From contig CAJNDS010002393.1 in the NCBI GenBank assembly GCA_905221605.1, forward strand, positions 233,501 through 297,500: 64,000 nucleotides of DNA, written 5' to 3'. The translations under genes and the position numbers were made by a program. A model generated the notes under the pieces. That model was not told where the DNA came from, searched no databases, and saw nothing but the letters and a program-made list of their open reading frames with translations. Source of the DNA: Symbiodinium natans (Eukaryota; Sar; Dinophyceae; Suessiales; Symbiodiniaceae). Each line of letters starts with the position of its first letter. Position 1 is the stretch's first letter. Below are positions 47,901 to 58,503 of this stretch, piece after piece.

Positions 47901-47972
47901 GTCCGACAAGCCGCCCAACAACCGGCCAGAGCAGAAAGAAGCGCCGACACCATGTAGGATGGCGGCTTCCAG
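47901..47972 (+). CDS. Exon candidate: basic C-terminal stretch
   Basis: In phase with 47826 the frame reads PTSRPTTGQSRKKRRHHVGW. Entry is after AAAAGAAG and exit at CCAG|GTTCCG. A second frame (DKPPNNRPEQKEAPTP) is open as well, so the evidence is weak. Confidence 0.4.
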
Positions 47973-48165
47973 GTTCCGTTTAGGGGTTTCGGGGTTTAGA
48001 GGTTTACGAGTTTAGGGGTTTAAGGGTTGGGGGTTTAGGGGTTTCGGGGTTTAGAGCTTACGGTCCATTCTGAGTTGAGGGCTCGTAGGTGTTTCTGCAG
48101 CTTGTAGAACTCGTGGGGGTCCTTCCCTCCTAAACCCTAAACCCTAAACCCTAACTTCCTCCGAG

Positions 48166-48258
48166 GAGCAGTCGGATCCGACGGCCCACTACGACCTGAA
48201 TCTGGAGCATCCGCAGCACCGCGCCTTGCTGCGCATGCTTCTCAGGCGACTGGGAGAA
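48166..48258 (+). CDS. Exon candidate: C-terminal region
   Basis: The frame reads PTAHYDLNLEHPQHRALLRM and then LLRRLGE, bounded by TCCGAG and GAA|GTAGGG. The alternative frame GSDGPLRPESGASAAP fits the preceding phase better. Both are open, so the frame is undecided. Confidence 0.42.
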
Positions 48259-48447
48259 GTAGGGTTTAAGGTTTAGGGTTTAGGGTTTAGGGTTTAGGGC
48301 TTGTCGGGGAGGGCAGGGAACCTCCGAGACCCCTAACCCAGTTCACCCAGGCAATGAGGGGTTTAGAGCTGAGCGCCTGTTCAGCGTTTTACGCTTCAGG
48401 GTTGAGGGTTTGCGGGCTTCGGGGCTTTAACAGAGTTGAGGGCTTGA

Positions 48448-48576
48448 CCCTAAACCCTAAACCCTAAACCCTAAACCCTAAACCCTAAACCCTAAACCCT
48501 AAACCCTAAACCCTAAACCCTAAACCCTAAACCCTAAACCCTAAACCCTAAACCCTAAACCCTAAACCCTAAACCC
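48448..48576. repeat. CCCTAAA array, about 18 copies
   Basis: The longest uniform array in the window. It is followed 24 bases later by a GC-rich exon-like island (48601-48671), which is in turn followed by a TTTAGGG array at 48671-48718 in the opposite orientation. Confidence 0.93.
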
Positions 48577-48600
48577 ACCCAAACTCTGTGGGATGGTGAG

Positions 48601-48671
48601 CCTGAACCTTGGGAAGGCGATCCCAGAAGCTCTCGACGCCGATGCAGGAGCTCTTTGCCTTCGAGGCGCGG
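48601..48671 (+). CDS. Exon candidate, frame undecided
   Basis: All three frames are open between GGTGAG and GCGCG|GTTTAG. The phase-0 frame reads PEPWEGDPRSSRRRC and another reads GKAIPEALDADAGAL. It sits between opposed telomere-type arrays, as several firm exons do. Confidence 0.33.
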
Positions 48672-48720
48672 GTTTAGGGTTTAGGGTTTAGGGTTTAGGG
48701 TTTAGGGTTTAGGGTTAGGG

Positions 48721-49612
48721 TTCACCTGTTAATCCTGGCGGACAGAAATTTCTGTCCTTATGGTTTTTTCTGGTTTTTTGCGTGCAAAAGCGAGGTGTTG
48801 GTGTTCTATTGGGATCGGGGAATGCGATCAAAGCGGCTGGATTTTCGGAGTTCAGGGGAACCTTCCCGAGCCCTGTGCAGAGTCTTGTGCACCAAAGAAT
48901 AGGTGACCTGAGCAGAACACAAAAAAGCGTACTCTGAACCCAACGTTTTTCCAACATAATGTTGGGTTTTGTTGGGTTTTTTTTTTTGGGGGGGGGTAGC
49001 CCAAAAAAACGTAAACCGTACCGAATCCGTACTTTGTTGGAAAAATGTTGGGAAAATGTTGGGAAAAAAGCGTACCCAAAACCCAACGCAAACCCAACAA
49101 GAGGACACTTTTTCTGAAAAGGCCACTTTTTCTGCAGAATTGTGTGGGTGTCTGGTTTCCACCAGGAAATAGGTTTCTGACCATCATTAAAGCGGACGGA
49201 TTTTTTGCGCGGCTGGATTTTTCCGGCCTCTTCAATAGGACAGTTTTTTATGGAACGGGGGATTGACAGGCAGGGTTTAGGGTTTAGGGTTCAGGGTTTA
49301 GGGTTTAGGGCCTAGGGTTTAGGGGTTTCGGGGTTTAGGGGCTTTGAGGTTTCAGGGCTCCCTGCTCGGTTGAACCTACGGCGAGTTTGGACTTGCGCGG
49401 GGAAAAGACCCTAAACCCCACAAGCCACCAAATGTATGCCCTATGAACAAGTTCAAATAAACACACAAACAAAAATGCGTAAGTAAGCAATTGAAGAAGT
49501 ACATACACAAATACATGAATAAAAAGCAAAAAGACATGTATACATATATATATATATACCCTGAACCGGATTCCCAGATCAGCTGCCCGCTAAGTCAGAA
49601 TGGCTCTTTCAG
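48721..49612 (+). other. Region with a repeated module and T/G tract
   Basis: GTTGGG-rich modules at 48935-49090 include two similar blocks, GCGTACTCTGAACCCAACGT and GCGTACCCAAAACCCAACGC, around a T-run passing into a G-run (48978-48998). TTTAGGG-type motifs lie at 49274-49340 and a TA microsatellite at 49541-49558. Confidence 0.5.
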
Positions 49613-49686
49613 GGCAGGCTGCGGATGTCCCACAACGGGAGCGACCGGCGCAAGCTAAGCCGACTCTGCTCCCCTGCTTCAAAAGG
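49613..49686 (+). CDS. Exon candidate
   Basis: After CTCTTTCAG two frames are open: GRLRMSHNGSDRRKLSRLCS and QAADVPQRERPAQAKPTLL. A TTTAGGG array follows directly and gives the donor. The product is unknown. Confidence 0.38.
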
Positions 49687-50373
49687 GTTTAGGGTTTAGG
49701 GTTTAGGGTTTAGGGTTTAGGGTTTAGGGGTTCTTACATGGGTCTTAATGTGGTCCCTTACTACCCGTTTAAGGGCCCATACTAAGGGAACATGTAACTA
49801 CCCTAAGATGCTCCCCTCCTCCCGATCATCCACGCAAGGCTATCTCGGCGTAATTTCAACAGTCTTCGTGCACCAGTCCTCATCCCCCGCAAGAGTTGGC
49901 CCCAATAGGGTCCCTTAACCCTAAACCCCAGGCCCGGTATAGCTCACGGTCGGAATTACGCAGTCTAGGGGGGCCGTAAGCAGCTTCAGCCCGAAGCATT
50001 TTGGTCAGGAGCGTGGCGACGAAGTCTTGCAAGGCTGGAGCAAGACGCAGTCTGTCAGTTCCTGAGACTTTGCTGTTTGTGTTTGGCGTTTATGGAAGCC
50101 CATTCGCCCGTGCTCTAATGGCAAAGGTTTGGGTGTTTGGGGCAGAGATAGATCCCCCCCCCCCCCCGTGTTCGGGCCGTAGGAGCTGCTCCACCGAGGT
50201 CCTCCACGTTTCGCCCTCGAAAACCCTGAGAACTGAGAATCCCCTCAGACATCGGTTACGACGCCTGTAGACACAATAAACCAAAGCCTGCGCTGAAAGG
50301 CACCAGACTCCCATAGTTGTCAGCTTCCCGGGGACCCCAATGCTCCTTAATGATAAGCAATAATCCTGCAAGC
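49687..50373 (+). other. TTTAGGG array and a palindromic element
   Basis: TTTAGGG repeats lie at 49687-49730. At 49735-49795 the ends TTACATGGGTCTTAATGTGG and AAGGGAACATGTAA are partly complementary, suggesting a small MITE. A C-tract lies at 50154-50167. Confidence 0.5.
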
Positions 50374-50520
50374 ATATATATATATATATATGGTACCCCC
50401 CCAGTGACCTACCCTTTTTCGCCTTGTCTCAAGTCACCCAGCTGCACTGCAAGCAAACTCGGTGTGCAATATAGCGTATTTCCTAGGGCGTAGACTAAAA
50501 TACAACTAAAATCGCATACA

Positions 50521-50822
50521 CGGGACAGTAGAAAAACCAAAATTACCAAAATCAAAAAAACAAAAAACCAAAAAACCAAAACCAAAAAAAACAAAAAAAC
50601 CAAAACCAAAAAAACCAAAAAAACCAAAAAAACCAAAAACCAAAAAAACCAAAAATACAAAAAAAAAAAATCCGGGACTCTCAGGAAATCCCTATGAGGC
50701 TTCTCCAAGAGTCCCGGAAAATTGTTTTGTTTGGTATTTTTGTTTTTTTTGGTTTTGGTTTTTTTGGTTTTTTTGGTTTTGGTATTTTTGGTTTTTTTGT
50801 TTTGGTATTTTGGCTTTTTGGT
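50521..50822. repeat. A-rich/T-rich long palindrome
   Basis: The left half is made of CCAAAA/CAAAAAA repeats, the right half of TTTTGG/TTTTTTG repeats, and the centre is a hairpin with stems CCGGGACTCT and AGAGTCCCGG (about 50672 and 50707). The halves could form a stem of about 100 bases or more. Confidence 0.8.
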
Positions 50823-51499
50823 TCGCCTTCACGGTCACGAGGCAACAACTACGCATTTTTAAGTGTGCTTATGCTAATTGTGCTTTTCAGAAATAGTATA
50901 CAAGTGGTCTTTCTAGTGCTTCAGAACTATTTGTTTCGTTATTATGTAAGTAGAGCCACTAGTGTTTAGTGCATCTTTTGGTTGTACTCAAGTGTAGTAG
51001 GCCTTATTCAGCCATTACTTGGTGCTCTGGTAGCTCAATTCGCATGGATAATATTTGCCTGGTAAATGCGATTAATTATCTAGAAGCAGCATTTGCAATA
51101 CTTGTCTTGAGAAAAAGCATTTATTGCTTCGAATTGTTTGCTTAAAAAGTGACTCCTACTCGTCCAGGAATACCCCAAAACCCTATAATCCAAACTTTAC
51201 CAGAGATTCTCCTGAAAAGCTTGCGCTTTTGGATGTTTTTGTGTATTTGTGAATTTGCTTGTGTATGGCCTTCACTAAGTACTTTTCTGGGATTCTTGTG
51301 CATTTTTTAAGCCTGATTGTGCAAGTTGCGTTTTTCAAGCATAGTATATATGTGGTCTTTATTGAATACTTCAGACATCGTTGTTTCATTGTTATGTAAG
51401 TAGAACCGCTTCTATTTCCATTATTGTGCATCTTTAAGCTTGCTCATGCAAATTTGTGCTTTTCAGGCATAGTATATTAGTGGTCTTTAGTGAATACTT

Positions 51500-52360
51500 C
51501 AGCAATCTTTGTCTCATTGTTATGTAGGTAGAACCATTTCCATTTCCGCAAGTGTTTATTTCGTATTTGGTTGAGTATGGTCCTGTACATAGTATTCACT
51601 TGAGTCAAATTGGGCTATTTGCTTAAGAATTCCTCTAGTAGTTAAATTCGCATAGAATGAATACTTCAAAAAAATTGTTTCATGAATATGTAAACATAAG
51701 GTGTTTCATTTGACTTTGCAGATACTACTTCAATAATACTTTGCCTGGTATAAACACAACTGTTTCAATGCATTAGTTGCTCAACAAAGCACTATTTGCC
51801 CTTTAAACCACACTTTGCCATATTTTGGTTGAATATGGTGCTTCTTTCGTATTTTGGTTGAGTATGGTCCTTTAAATGGCATTCACTTGAGTCAAATTGG
51901 GCTATTTGCTTAATAATTACTCTAGTAACTAAATTCGCATAAAATGATTATTTCAAAAAGAAAAACGATTCATGAATATGTAAACAGAAGGTATTTCAGT
52001 GGACTTTTCAGAGAGCATACTTTGCCTAGTACAAACACAATTGCATAAATACAGTATTTGCACTTTAAACGCACACTTTGCCATTTTTTTGGTTGAAAAT
52101 TGTGTTTATTTCGTATCTTGGTTGAGTATGCTCCTTTAAATAGTATTCACTTGAGTCAAATTGGGCTCTTTGCTTAATAATTACTCTAGTAGCTAAATTC
52201 GCCTAGAACCAAGAAAAATGTTTCACTATTTGATTAATACTTTGCCTCGCACAAACACAATTGTATAAATAAATTAGTTGCTCAACAAAACATTAATTGC
52301 CCTTGAAACGCACAATTTGCATAGAAAAACACTGATCTAAACATCTAAAAACAGCATTTC
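51500..52360. repeat. Degenerate tandem repeats in the AT-rich element
   Basis: The block TTTGGTTGAGTATGGTCCTT, then CACTTGAGTCAAATTGGGCT, then CTAGTA, then AAATTCGCATA, occurs at about 51570, 51860 and 52115, so the period is roughly 260-290 bases. Shorter copies of AGTGGTCTTTA-like blocks lie at 50900-51490. Confidence 0.7.
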
Positions 52361-52519
52361 TTCCAATGCTAGCTTATCGGGGTCTGTGAGGTGGGTGTCC
52401 CAATAACTGTCCTTCATTACCCGGTGATTAACTACGCGACTTTTGGGCCTTCTTTGTTGTTTTTTGTTAAAAAGGCCTAAAAAGGCCTAAAAAGGGTAGG
52501 TCGCTGGGGGGGGGGGGTA

Positions 52520-52625
52520 GCTATATAGCATATATATATATATATAGATAGATATAGATATAGATATAGATATAGATATAGATATATATATATATACATA
52601 TATATATATATGTATATAAATATGG
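52520..52625. repeat. (TA/GATA)n microsatellite
   Basis: TA runs are mixed with GATA units, directly outside the right end of the AT-rich element. Confidence 0.9.
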
Positions 52626-53113
52626 TTCCAAAGCGGGTTCCTCTTCTGGTCTAAGGAATATTCTGGGGATGCTTTTCGGTTCCCAAACCTCTTCTCATCG
52701 AACTGCGGATTGCCCTCAGTGATGATTTGTCGACAAGCCCCCTTTACCCTAACCCCTAAATCCTAAACCCTAAGCCCTAAACTCTAAGCCCTAGACCCCA
52801 TAAACCCTAAACCCTATAAACCCTAAACCCCAATTTCCCAGAGCAGCCTGCAATGAGGTTCCACACAAAGGCCAGGCCGTCTCCATTTGTTGAGTGAGCG
52901 CGTCGGCCTCGTAGGATTGCGGTGCAAGACCTGCAAACGACTTTGGGCGAAAGATGGTTTAGGGTTATATAGGGTTATACAGGGGTATAATAGGGTGATA
53001 TAGGGTTATATAGGGTTGTATAGGGTTATATAGGGTTATATAGGGTTCTATAGGGTTTAGGGCTTTAGGGTTTAGGGTTTAGGGTTCAGTATCATGGCTG
53101 GTCTCCATGCCAG
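52626..53113 (+). other. Region with TATAGGGTTA repeats
   Basis: CCCTAAA-type motifs lie at 52745-52830. About ten units of the form TATAGGGTTA fill 52957-53060, a variant of the telomere motif with an added TA. No exon is supported. Confidence 0.55.
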
Positions 53114-53174
53114 GGCACGTGAGCTTCGCCTTCCGATTTCCCATGGAGCGCTGCGCCAAGATGGGGATTCAAGG
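53114..53174 (+). CDS. Exon candidate
   Basis: The frame reads HVSFAFRFPMERCAKMGIQG after TGCCAG, ending at AAGG|GTTGGT. The composition is protein-like but the domain is unknown. Confidence 0.42.
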
Positions 53175-53525
53175 GTTGGTTAGAAGTGAAGCTTCAGCTA
53201 AGCCTGGTTTAGGGTTTAGGGTTTAGGGTTAGGGTTTAGGGTTTGGGTTTATAGGGTTTAGTCCAAGTCCTAAAACGAACATGGACCGCAAACTAATCAA
53301 CGAGCAACATCTTCGGCTGAAGGCTAGGCCTAGAGGCTGCGCAGTAGGTAGTGAGGATTGGCGATTTCTCTCGCAACTTCTTGGAACCCTAAACCCTCAA
53401 CCTTAAACCCTAAACCCCAAACCCCCAAACCCCAAACCCCAAGCCCCAAGCCCCAAACCCCAAACCCTAAACCCTAAACCCAAACCCAAACCCTGCTTCT
53501 TGCCTCAGCTGCTTAGCTAGCGAGG

Positions 53526-53562
53526 CTGGGCAGCGACCAGGACGCAACCACCCTGATCTCCA
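53526..53562 (+). CDS. Exon candidate
   Basis: A short GC-rich island after CTAGCGAG ends at CTCCAG|GTCCAG. One frame reads LGSDQDATTLIS. Support is weak. Confidence 0.3.
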
Positions 53563-53599
53563 GGTCCAGCAAGAGTTCGGGGTTGCCGTTTTCATAAAA

Positions 53600-54377
53600 T
53601 TCGAATGCTTGGAGGTTCATGGGCAGTTATAACCCTAGTTGTACGTGTCTGTCTATAACCTACTTGGGGCACCTAGGGCGCCTTTAAGTGCGGTTATGTT
53701 TGCGGTTATAAGTGCCCTGAACTTCCAAGCATTATACTCATAACATAACGAGAAAATATGACACTACTGTATTTTACAATGATTATAATCATGTAATGTA
53801 AGAGTATAGTATTCCTCATATAAGTTCTTTTGTAATAGATGTGAGACTGCAGGCATCAGGCTCATGGCATTGCGACTGCAGGATTTAGGATGCTCGGGGG
53901 ATCACATGGCCCATGGCCTTGCTTCTGTTATGCTCTGCATCCAGGGAAGGCACGAGTCGATCCTGAGGCGTGCGAAAAGGGCATGCAAGCACTAGGAGAC
54001 CCGCAAGATAAGTACCCTAAGACCCTAAGTCTAAAATACAAACCGGAAACCCTAAGCCCAAAATTTAAACCCCACAAAACGAACAGTGAAGGTTTCATTC
54101 TCCGTTCATGAGTCGCGACTCATCCCTTCTATGGAAGGACGACAGTCCTCAGCATAGCCTAAGCGACCATGCTGGCGTCACGGCTTGCTTCTAGGAGCCC
54201 CTTCCCCCAAAATACGCCAACCCCCAAAACCCCGAGACCCCTAACCCCTAAACCCTAATCCCTAACCTAAACCCTATAAACCCTAAACCCTAAACCCTAG
54301 CCCTAAACCCTAAACCCAACGCCATATGAACCCTCACCCCTTCAAACGCCAATAAAGCCCGCTGCAGCCGCTGGCAG
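53600..54377 (+). other. Region with AT-rich stretch and telomere-type motifs
   Basis: Two inverted blocks, TTGGAGGTTCATGGGC near 53610 and GCCCTGAACTTCCAAGC near 53725, suggest a MITE of about 125 bp (53605-53742). AT-rich sequence follows to 53850. CCCTAAA-type motifs fill 54240-54320. Confidence 0.5.
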
Positions 54378-54441
54378 GATCAACGAGAAGAGGAAGCTAA
54401 AGGTCGGCTTAGTGGACTTCGTCAAGGCCTTGGGGCTTAGG
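54378..54441 (+). CDS. Exon candidate
   Basis: After GCTGGCAG the frame reads INEKRKLKVGLVDFVKALGL. A GT lies at 54442 inside telomere-like sequence and a GC donor at 54426. The domain is unknown. Confidence 0.42.
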
Positions 54442-54683
54442 GTGTGGGGTCTCGGGCTCAGGGTCAAGGGTTTAGGGTGTGGGGTTTAGGGGGGGGGTGG
54501 TATGGCCGCAAGGTTCTAGGGTATGCCGAGGGTGTGATTTAGGGTTCAGGGTATGGGGTTCAGGGCTTGGGGATCAGGTTTGGGGTGTTCAGCATCTCCG
54601 GAGCTGCTTTGGGGGGGGGGGGGGGGGGATGCAGCGGCTTGCATCAGAAGTGCCCCTGCGCCTTGACCTATGACTGCATGCAG

Positions 54684-54788
54684 GGATTAAGGCTTTCGGA
54701 GATGATTCTTATGCAAACCCTGACCCGTCAGGTGGCGCAGCTCTTCAACAGCCTGGCTGACGTCGAGGCATGGTTGCTATGGGCTTAG
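54684..54788 (+). CDS. Exon candidate, possibly terminal
   Basis: After GCATGCAG one frame reads LSEMILMQTLTRQVAQLFNS and then LADVEAWLLWA and a TAG (54786-54788), with coiled-coil spacing. A second frame (IKAFGDDSYANPDPS) ends at TCAG|GTGGCG and is equally plausible. If the first is right, a gene ends here. Confidence 0.42.
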   Translation, partial: GLRLSEMILMQTLTRQVAQLFNSLADVEAWLLWA

Positions 54789-55083
54789 GATTCCAGTGGG
54801 GCACAGGAACCCCGGGCGGGACAACATACCAGACAAGTCTTCAGTAAGAACAAAGTCACAATGGCTCGTCAAGCTCGAAACTCTCAACCTTAAACCCTGA
54901 ACCCTAAACCCTAAACCCAAAACCTATGAAGTAGTTTTCTGACCCCTGAGATGCTCAAGACGCGCAAGAACCCCTCATCCCTTCTTAGGGTTTCGGGCCC
55001 TAGACCCTAAACCTAACCCTAAACCCTTAACCTTATAGACCCTAAACCTTATAAACCCTGAACCCTTGAATCTGGGCCGCGAG

Positions 55084-55148
55084 GCGCGGCTGCTGTTCTT
55101 GGAAGCGCCTCGCCTTTCATGGACTTTCTCCTGGGCGGCCAGCAAAAG
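55084..55148 (+). CDS. Exon candidate
   Basis: After GCCGCGAG the frame reads ARLLFLEAPRLSWTFSWAAS and ends at AAAAG|GTTTGT. The product is unknown. Confidence 0.4.
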
Positions 55149-55370
55149 GTTTGTGGGTGTAGACTGCGAGTGAAAACGGGTGAACTAGAAAATTCTTGAG
55201 TCTCTATCCGATTCTACCCATCTATATATATATATATATATATGTATGGTGCCCCCCCCCCCATGTACCTACCATTTTTTGCTTATTTGGTTGCTTTTTT
55301 GTCTCGACGGTTTCGATTTTCGGCATTCTGCTTACGCGAACGACGAGGGAAGAGTGGCTGGCAGCACGAA

Positions 55371-56130
55371 ATTCACGGATAACATCGGTATTACCAATGT
55401 TTTTCATAGATGAAGCCCGAAAACATCGGTAAAACCAATAATTTCCAAAAAATCCATGGTTTTCAAACCATGTGGCTGCGAGCACCCTAATCACGGATAA
55501 CATTGGTTTTACCAATGTTTTTCATAGATGAAGCCCGAAATATTGGTAAAACCAAGAATTTCCAAAAATCCATGGTTTTCAAACCATGTGGCTGGGAGCA
55601 CCCACATCACGGATAACATTGGTTTTACCAATGTTTTTTCATAGATGAAGCCCGAAAACATCGGTAAAACCAATAATTTCCAAAAAATCCATGGTTTTCA
55701 AACCATGGGGCTGGGAGCACCCAATTCACGGATAACATTGGTTTTACCGATGTTTTTGAAGGATGGAGCCCAGAAACATCGGCAAAACCAATGTTATCCG
55801 TGAATGTCGTGGTCTAAGCCACATGGTTTGAAAACCATGGATTTTATGGATAACATTGGTTTTACCGATGTTTTCGGGCTCTATCCTTCAAAACATTGGT
55901 AGAACCAATGATATCCGTGAATTGGGTGCTCCCAGCCACATGGTTTGAAAACCATGGATTTTATGGACAATATTGGTTTTGCCGATGTTTTCGGGCTCCA
56001 TCCTTCAATGTTATCCGTGAATTGGGTGCTCCCAGCCACATGGTTTGAAAACCATGGATTTTATGGACAATATTGGTTTTGCCGATGTTTTTTGGGCCCC
56101 ATCCTTCAAAAACATTGGTAAAACCAATGT
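55371..56130. repeat. Array of 118-bp units, direct then inverted
   Basis: Four direct units of about 118 bp start near 55371, 55490, 55606 and 55725, each with ATTCACGGATAACATTGG, CATAGATGAAGCCCGAAA and CCATGGTTTTCAAACCATG. From about 55790 the same unit continues in reverse orientation, about three copies, to 56130. CCATGG with TTTTCAAA around it is itself palindromic. Confidence 0.85.
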
Positions 56131-56218
56131 TTTCCATGATTTTCGTGATCTGAGGCTCTCTCCCAGCCACCATCTCTCGAGGTAGTACCAAGCAACAAAC
56201 TCGAATCCTGCAAAATCT

Positions 56219-57890
56219 CGAGAGAGTACCAAAACCTCCTTATAATCAATCACGCCCCAATACGCAAGACATGACATCTGTCCTAAAAACTATACGTTAG
56301 CTACGATATCTCAAACAATCATCCCCCGATAAGCAAGACCTAATGTCTACACTAAAACTGTACCTTTGCAACATATCTTAAGACATCACGCCCTAAGGCT
56401 CATACCAATTTAATAAGGTTCCTATCAATGTTAACAGGATTCTTATGCATGTTACTGGGATTCGCATAGGATTCTCATTAATTTTGAAGGATTCCCATTG
56501 GATTAGGCTCATACTAGTTTAGTAGGATTCCTATCAGTTCTTGTTAAAGGATTCTATTGTTTTTAAGGCCTATTGGTTCCTATTGATTTAGAAAGATTCC
56601 TTCTCGTTTTAATAGGATTCCTGTGAATTGTAACCCGGGTTCTTTCTAACTTGTTAAGGGTTCCTATTCATTTTAACAGGCTTCCTTCCTATTAGCTGTT
56701 GTCCGGCTCCGATAATTCAACAGAGGATTCCTATTTACTTTCAGAGGATCCCAAAAAAAGTTTCATAGGGTTCCTAATTATTAATAAGGCCCCTATGTTT
56801 TGTAATAAGAGTCCTATCAATTTTATTCAGATTCTTATTCGTGTTAATGGGGTTCGTGTTAATATTAAACTGGATCTCATTCACTTTCAAGGGATTCCTG
56901 TTGGTTTAGGCTCATGTTCACTTTAGGCGGATTCCTATTATTTTTCCAAAGGTTCACGTTCTGTCTTATAGGAGTCCGATTGGTTTCTATTAATTTGAGT
57001 AGGGTTCCTCTTCAGTTTAATAGGATTCCTATTATTCCTGTTAATTCTACGAAAATGTTGAGAGAGTACCAAAACCTCCTTATAATCAATCACGCCCCAA
57101 TACGCAAGACATGACATCTGTCCTAAAAACTATACCTGAGCTACGACATCTCAAACAATCATCCCCCGATAAGCAAGACCTAATATCTATACTAAAACTG
57201 TACCTTTCATCACGCCCTAAGGCTCCTACCAATGAAACACGGTTCCTACCAATTTTAACAGGATTCTTGTGCTTGTTGCTGGGATTCGCATAGGATTCTC
57301 ATTAATTTTGAAGGATTCCTATTGGATTAGGCTCATACTAGTTTAGTAGGACTCCTATCAGTTCTTGTTAAAGGATTCTATTGCTTTTTGAGGCCTACTG
57401 GTTCCTATTGATTTAGAAAGATTCCTTCACGTTTTAATAGGATTCCTGTGAATTGTAACCCGGGTTCTTTCTAACTTGTTAAGGGTTCCTATTCATTTTA
57501 ATAGGCTTCCTTCCTATTAACTGTTGTCCGGTTCCGATACTTCAATAGAGGATTCCTACTTACTTTCAGAGGATCCCAAAACAAGTTTCATAGGGTTCCT
57601 AAGTATTAATAAGGCAATAAGGCCCTATGTTTTGTAATATGAGTCCTATCAGTTTTATTCAGATTCTTATTCGTGTTTATGGGGTTCGTGTTAATATTAA
57701 ACGGGATCTCATTACTTTCAAGGGGTTCCTGTTGGTTTAGGCTCATGTTCACTTTAATCGGATTCCTATTATTTTTCCAAAGGTTCACGTTCTGTCTTAT
57801 AAGAGTCCGATTGGTTTCTATTAATTTGAGTAGGATTCCTCTTCAGTTTAATAGGATTCCTATTTACCCTATTAATTCTACGAAAATATT
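56219..57890. repeat. Tandem duplication of about 840 bp
   Basis: The block starting AGAGAGTACCAAAACCTCCT at about 56219 recurs at 57060 and the two copies stay similar to ATTCTACGAAAAT (57045 and 57875). Copies differ by substitutions and small indels. Within each copy, short GGATTCCTATT-like motifs recur every 20-40 bases. Confidence 0.85.
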
Positions 57891-58325
57891 CTCATTAATT
57901 GTGAGGGGCCTCCACTTAGTTTTAAGACTGCTTCCTGTTGACTTTGCGGCTCCGATTAATTTAAAATAGGGTTCCTATGGATTTAAATAGAGGATTCCCA
58001 TTGTTGTTTCTAAGATTCCATAAAGTTGTCCCATTTGTTTTAGTAAGGCTCCTACAACTTTAATAAGGTTCCTATCAACTTCAGTATTGTTCTTTCTCAT
58101 TTGAATAGGGTTCCTATTGAATTTATTAGTATTAAGGGTTCTCATTCATTTTAAAGGGTTTCTTATTCATTTTAATGAGAACCCTATTAAAATAACACGA
58201 ACCCTATGAACCCTGTTAATTAAATTTGATCGGAACCGTACTCGAATGAATAGGATTCCTTTTGAAATCACAGCATGCAATCCACAAGCAAATTGTTCAG
58301 GTTTCCTCCATTGAATTGTTGTGGG

Positions 58326-58364
58326 ACCCCCCCCCCCCCCCAAAAAAAAAAAAAAAAAAAAAAA
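58326..58364. repeat. C-run passing into A-run
   Basis: About 14 C followed directly by about 22 A. The same junction occurs at 18170-18199 and 47201-47240, and its complement (T then G) at 48978-48998. Confidence 0.92.
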
Positions 58365-58503
58365 CGACCGCGCGTTGCGGGATCTTGGGGTGGAGGGGAG
58401 AGATAGGGAGAAATACAGAATATTCTATAAATTCAGCCCAAAAAGGGTAGGTACATCGGGGGGGGGTAGCATATGTATCTATGTATGCATATATATATAT
58501 ATA

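Larger units (their letters stand above)
50374..52519. mobile_element. Large AT-rich non-coding element with terminal inverted repeats
   Basis: The left end CCCCCCCAGTGACCTACCCTTTTT is at 50396-50419, flanked outside by (TA)n at 50374-50391. The right end AAAAAGGGTAGGTCGCTGGGGGGG starts at 52489 and is flanked by (TA)n from 52529. The two ends match at 23 of 24 positions. Inside are an A/T-rich palindrome (50521-50822) and degenerate repeats of about 150-300 bp. No coding capacity was seen. Confidence 0.75.
55221..58467. mobile_element. Large AT-rich non-coding element, second copy of the family
   Basis: The left end is a C-run followed by ATGTACCTACCATTTTTT (55252-55280), and the right end is AAAAAGGGTAGGTACATC followed by a G-run (58440-58467). 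Both are bordered outside by TA-type microsatellites (55222-55242 and 58468-58503). The ends share AAAAAGGGTAGGT with the element at 50374-52519. The interior is different: an inverted array of 118-bp units and a duplicated block of about 840 bp. No gene was seen. Confidence 0.75.

Noticed and set aside
50396..52519. Autonomous transposon
   Set aside because: The interior has no coding capacity in any frame; at most a non-autonomous element.
55371..56130. CRISPR array
   Set aside because: The repeats are 118-bp units without unique spacers and reverse orientation; the sequence is eukaryotic.
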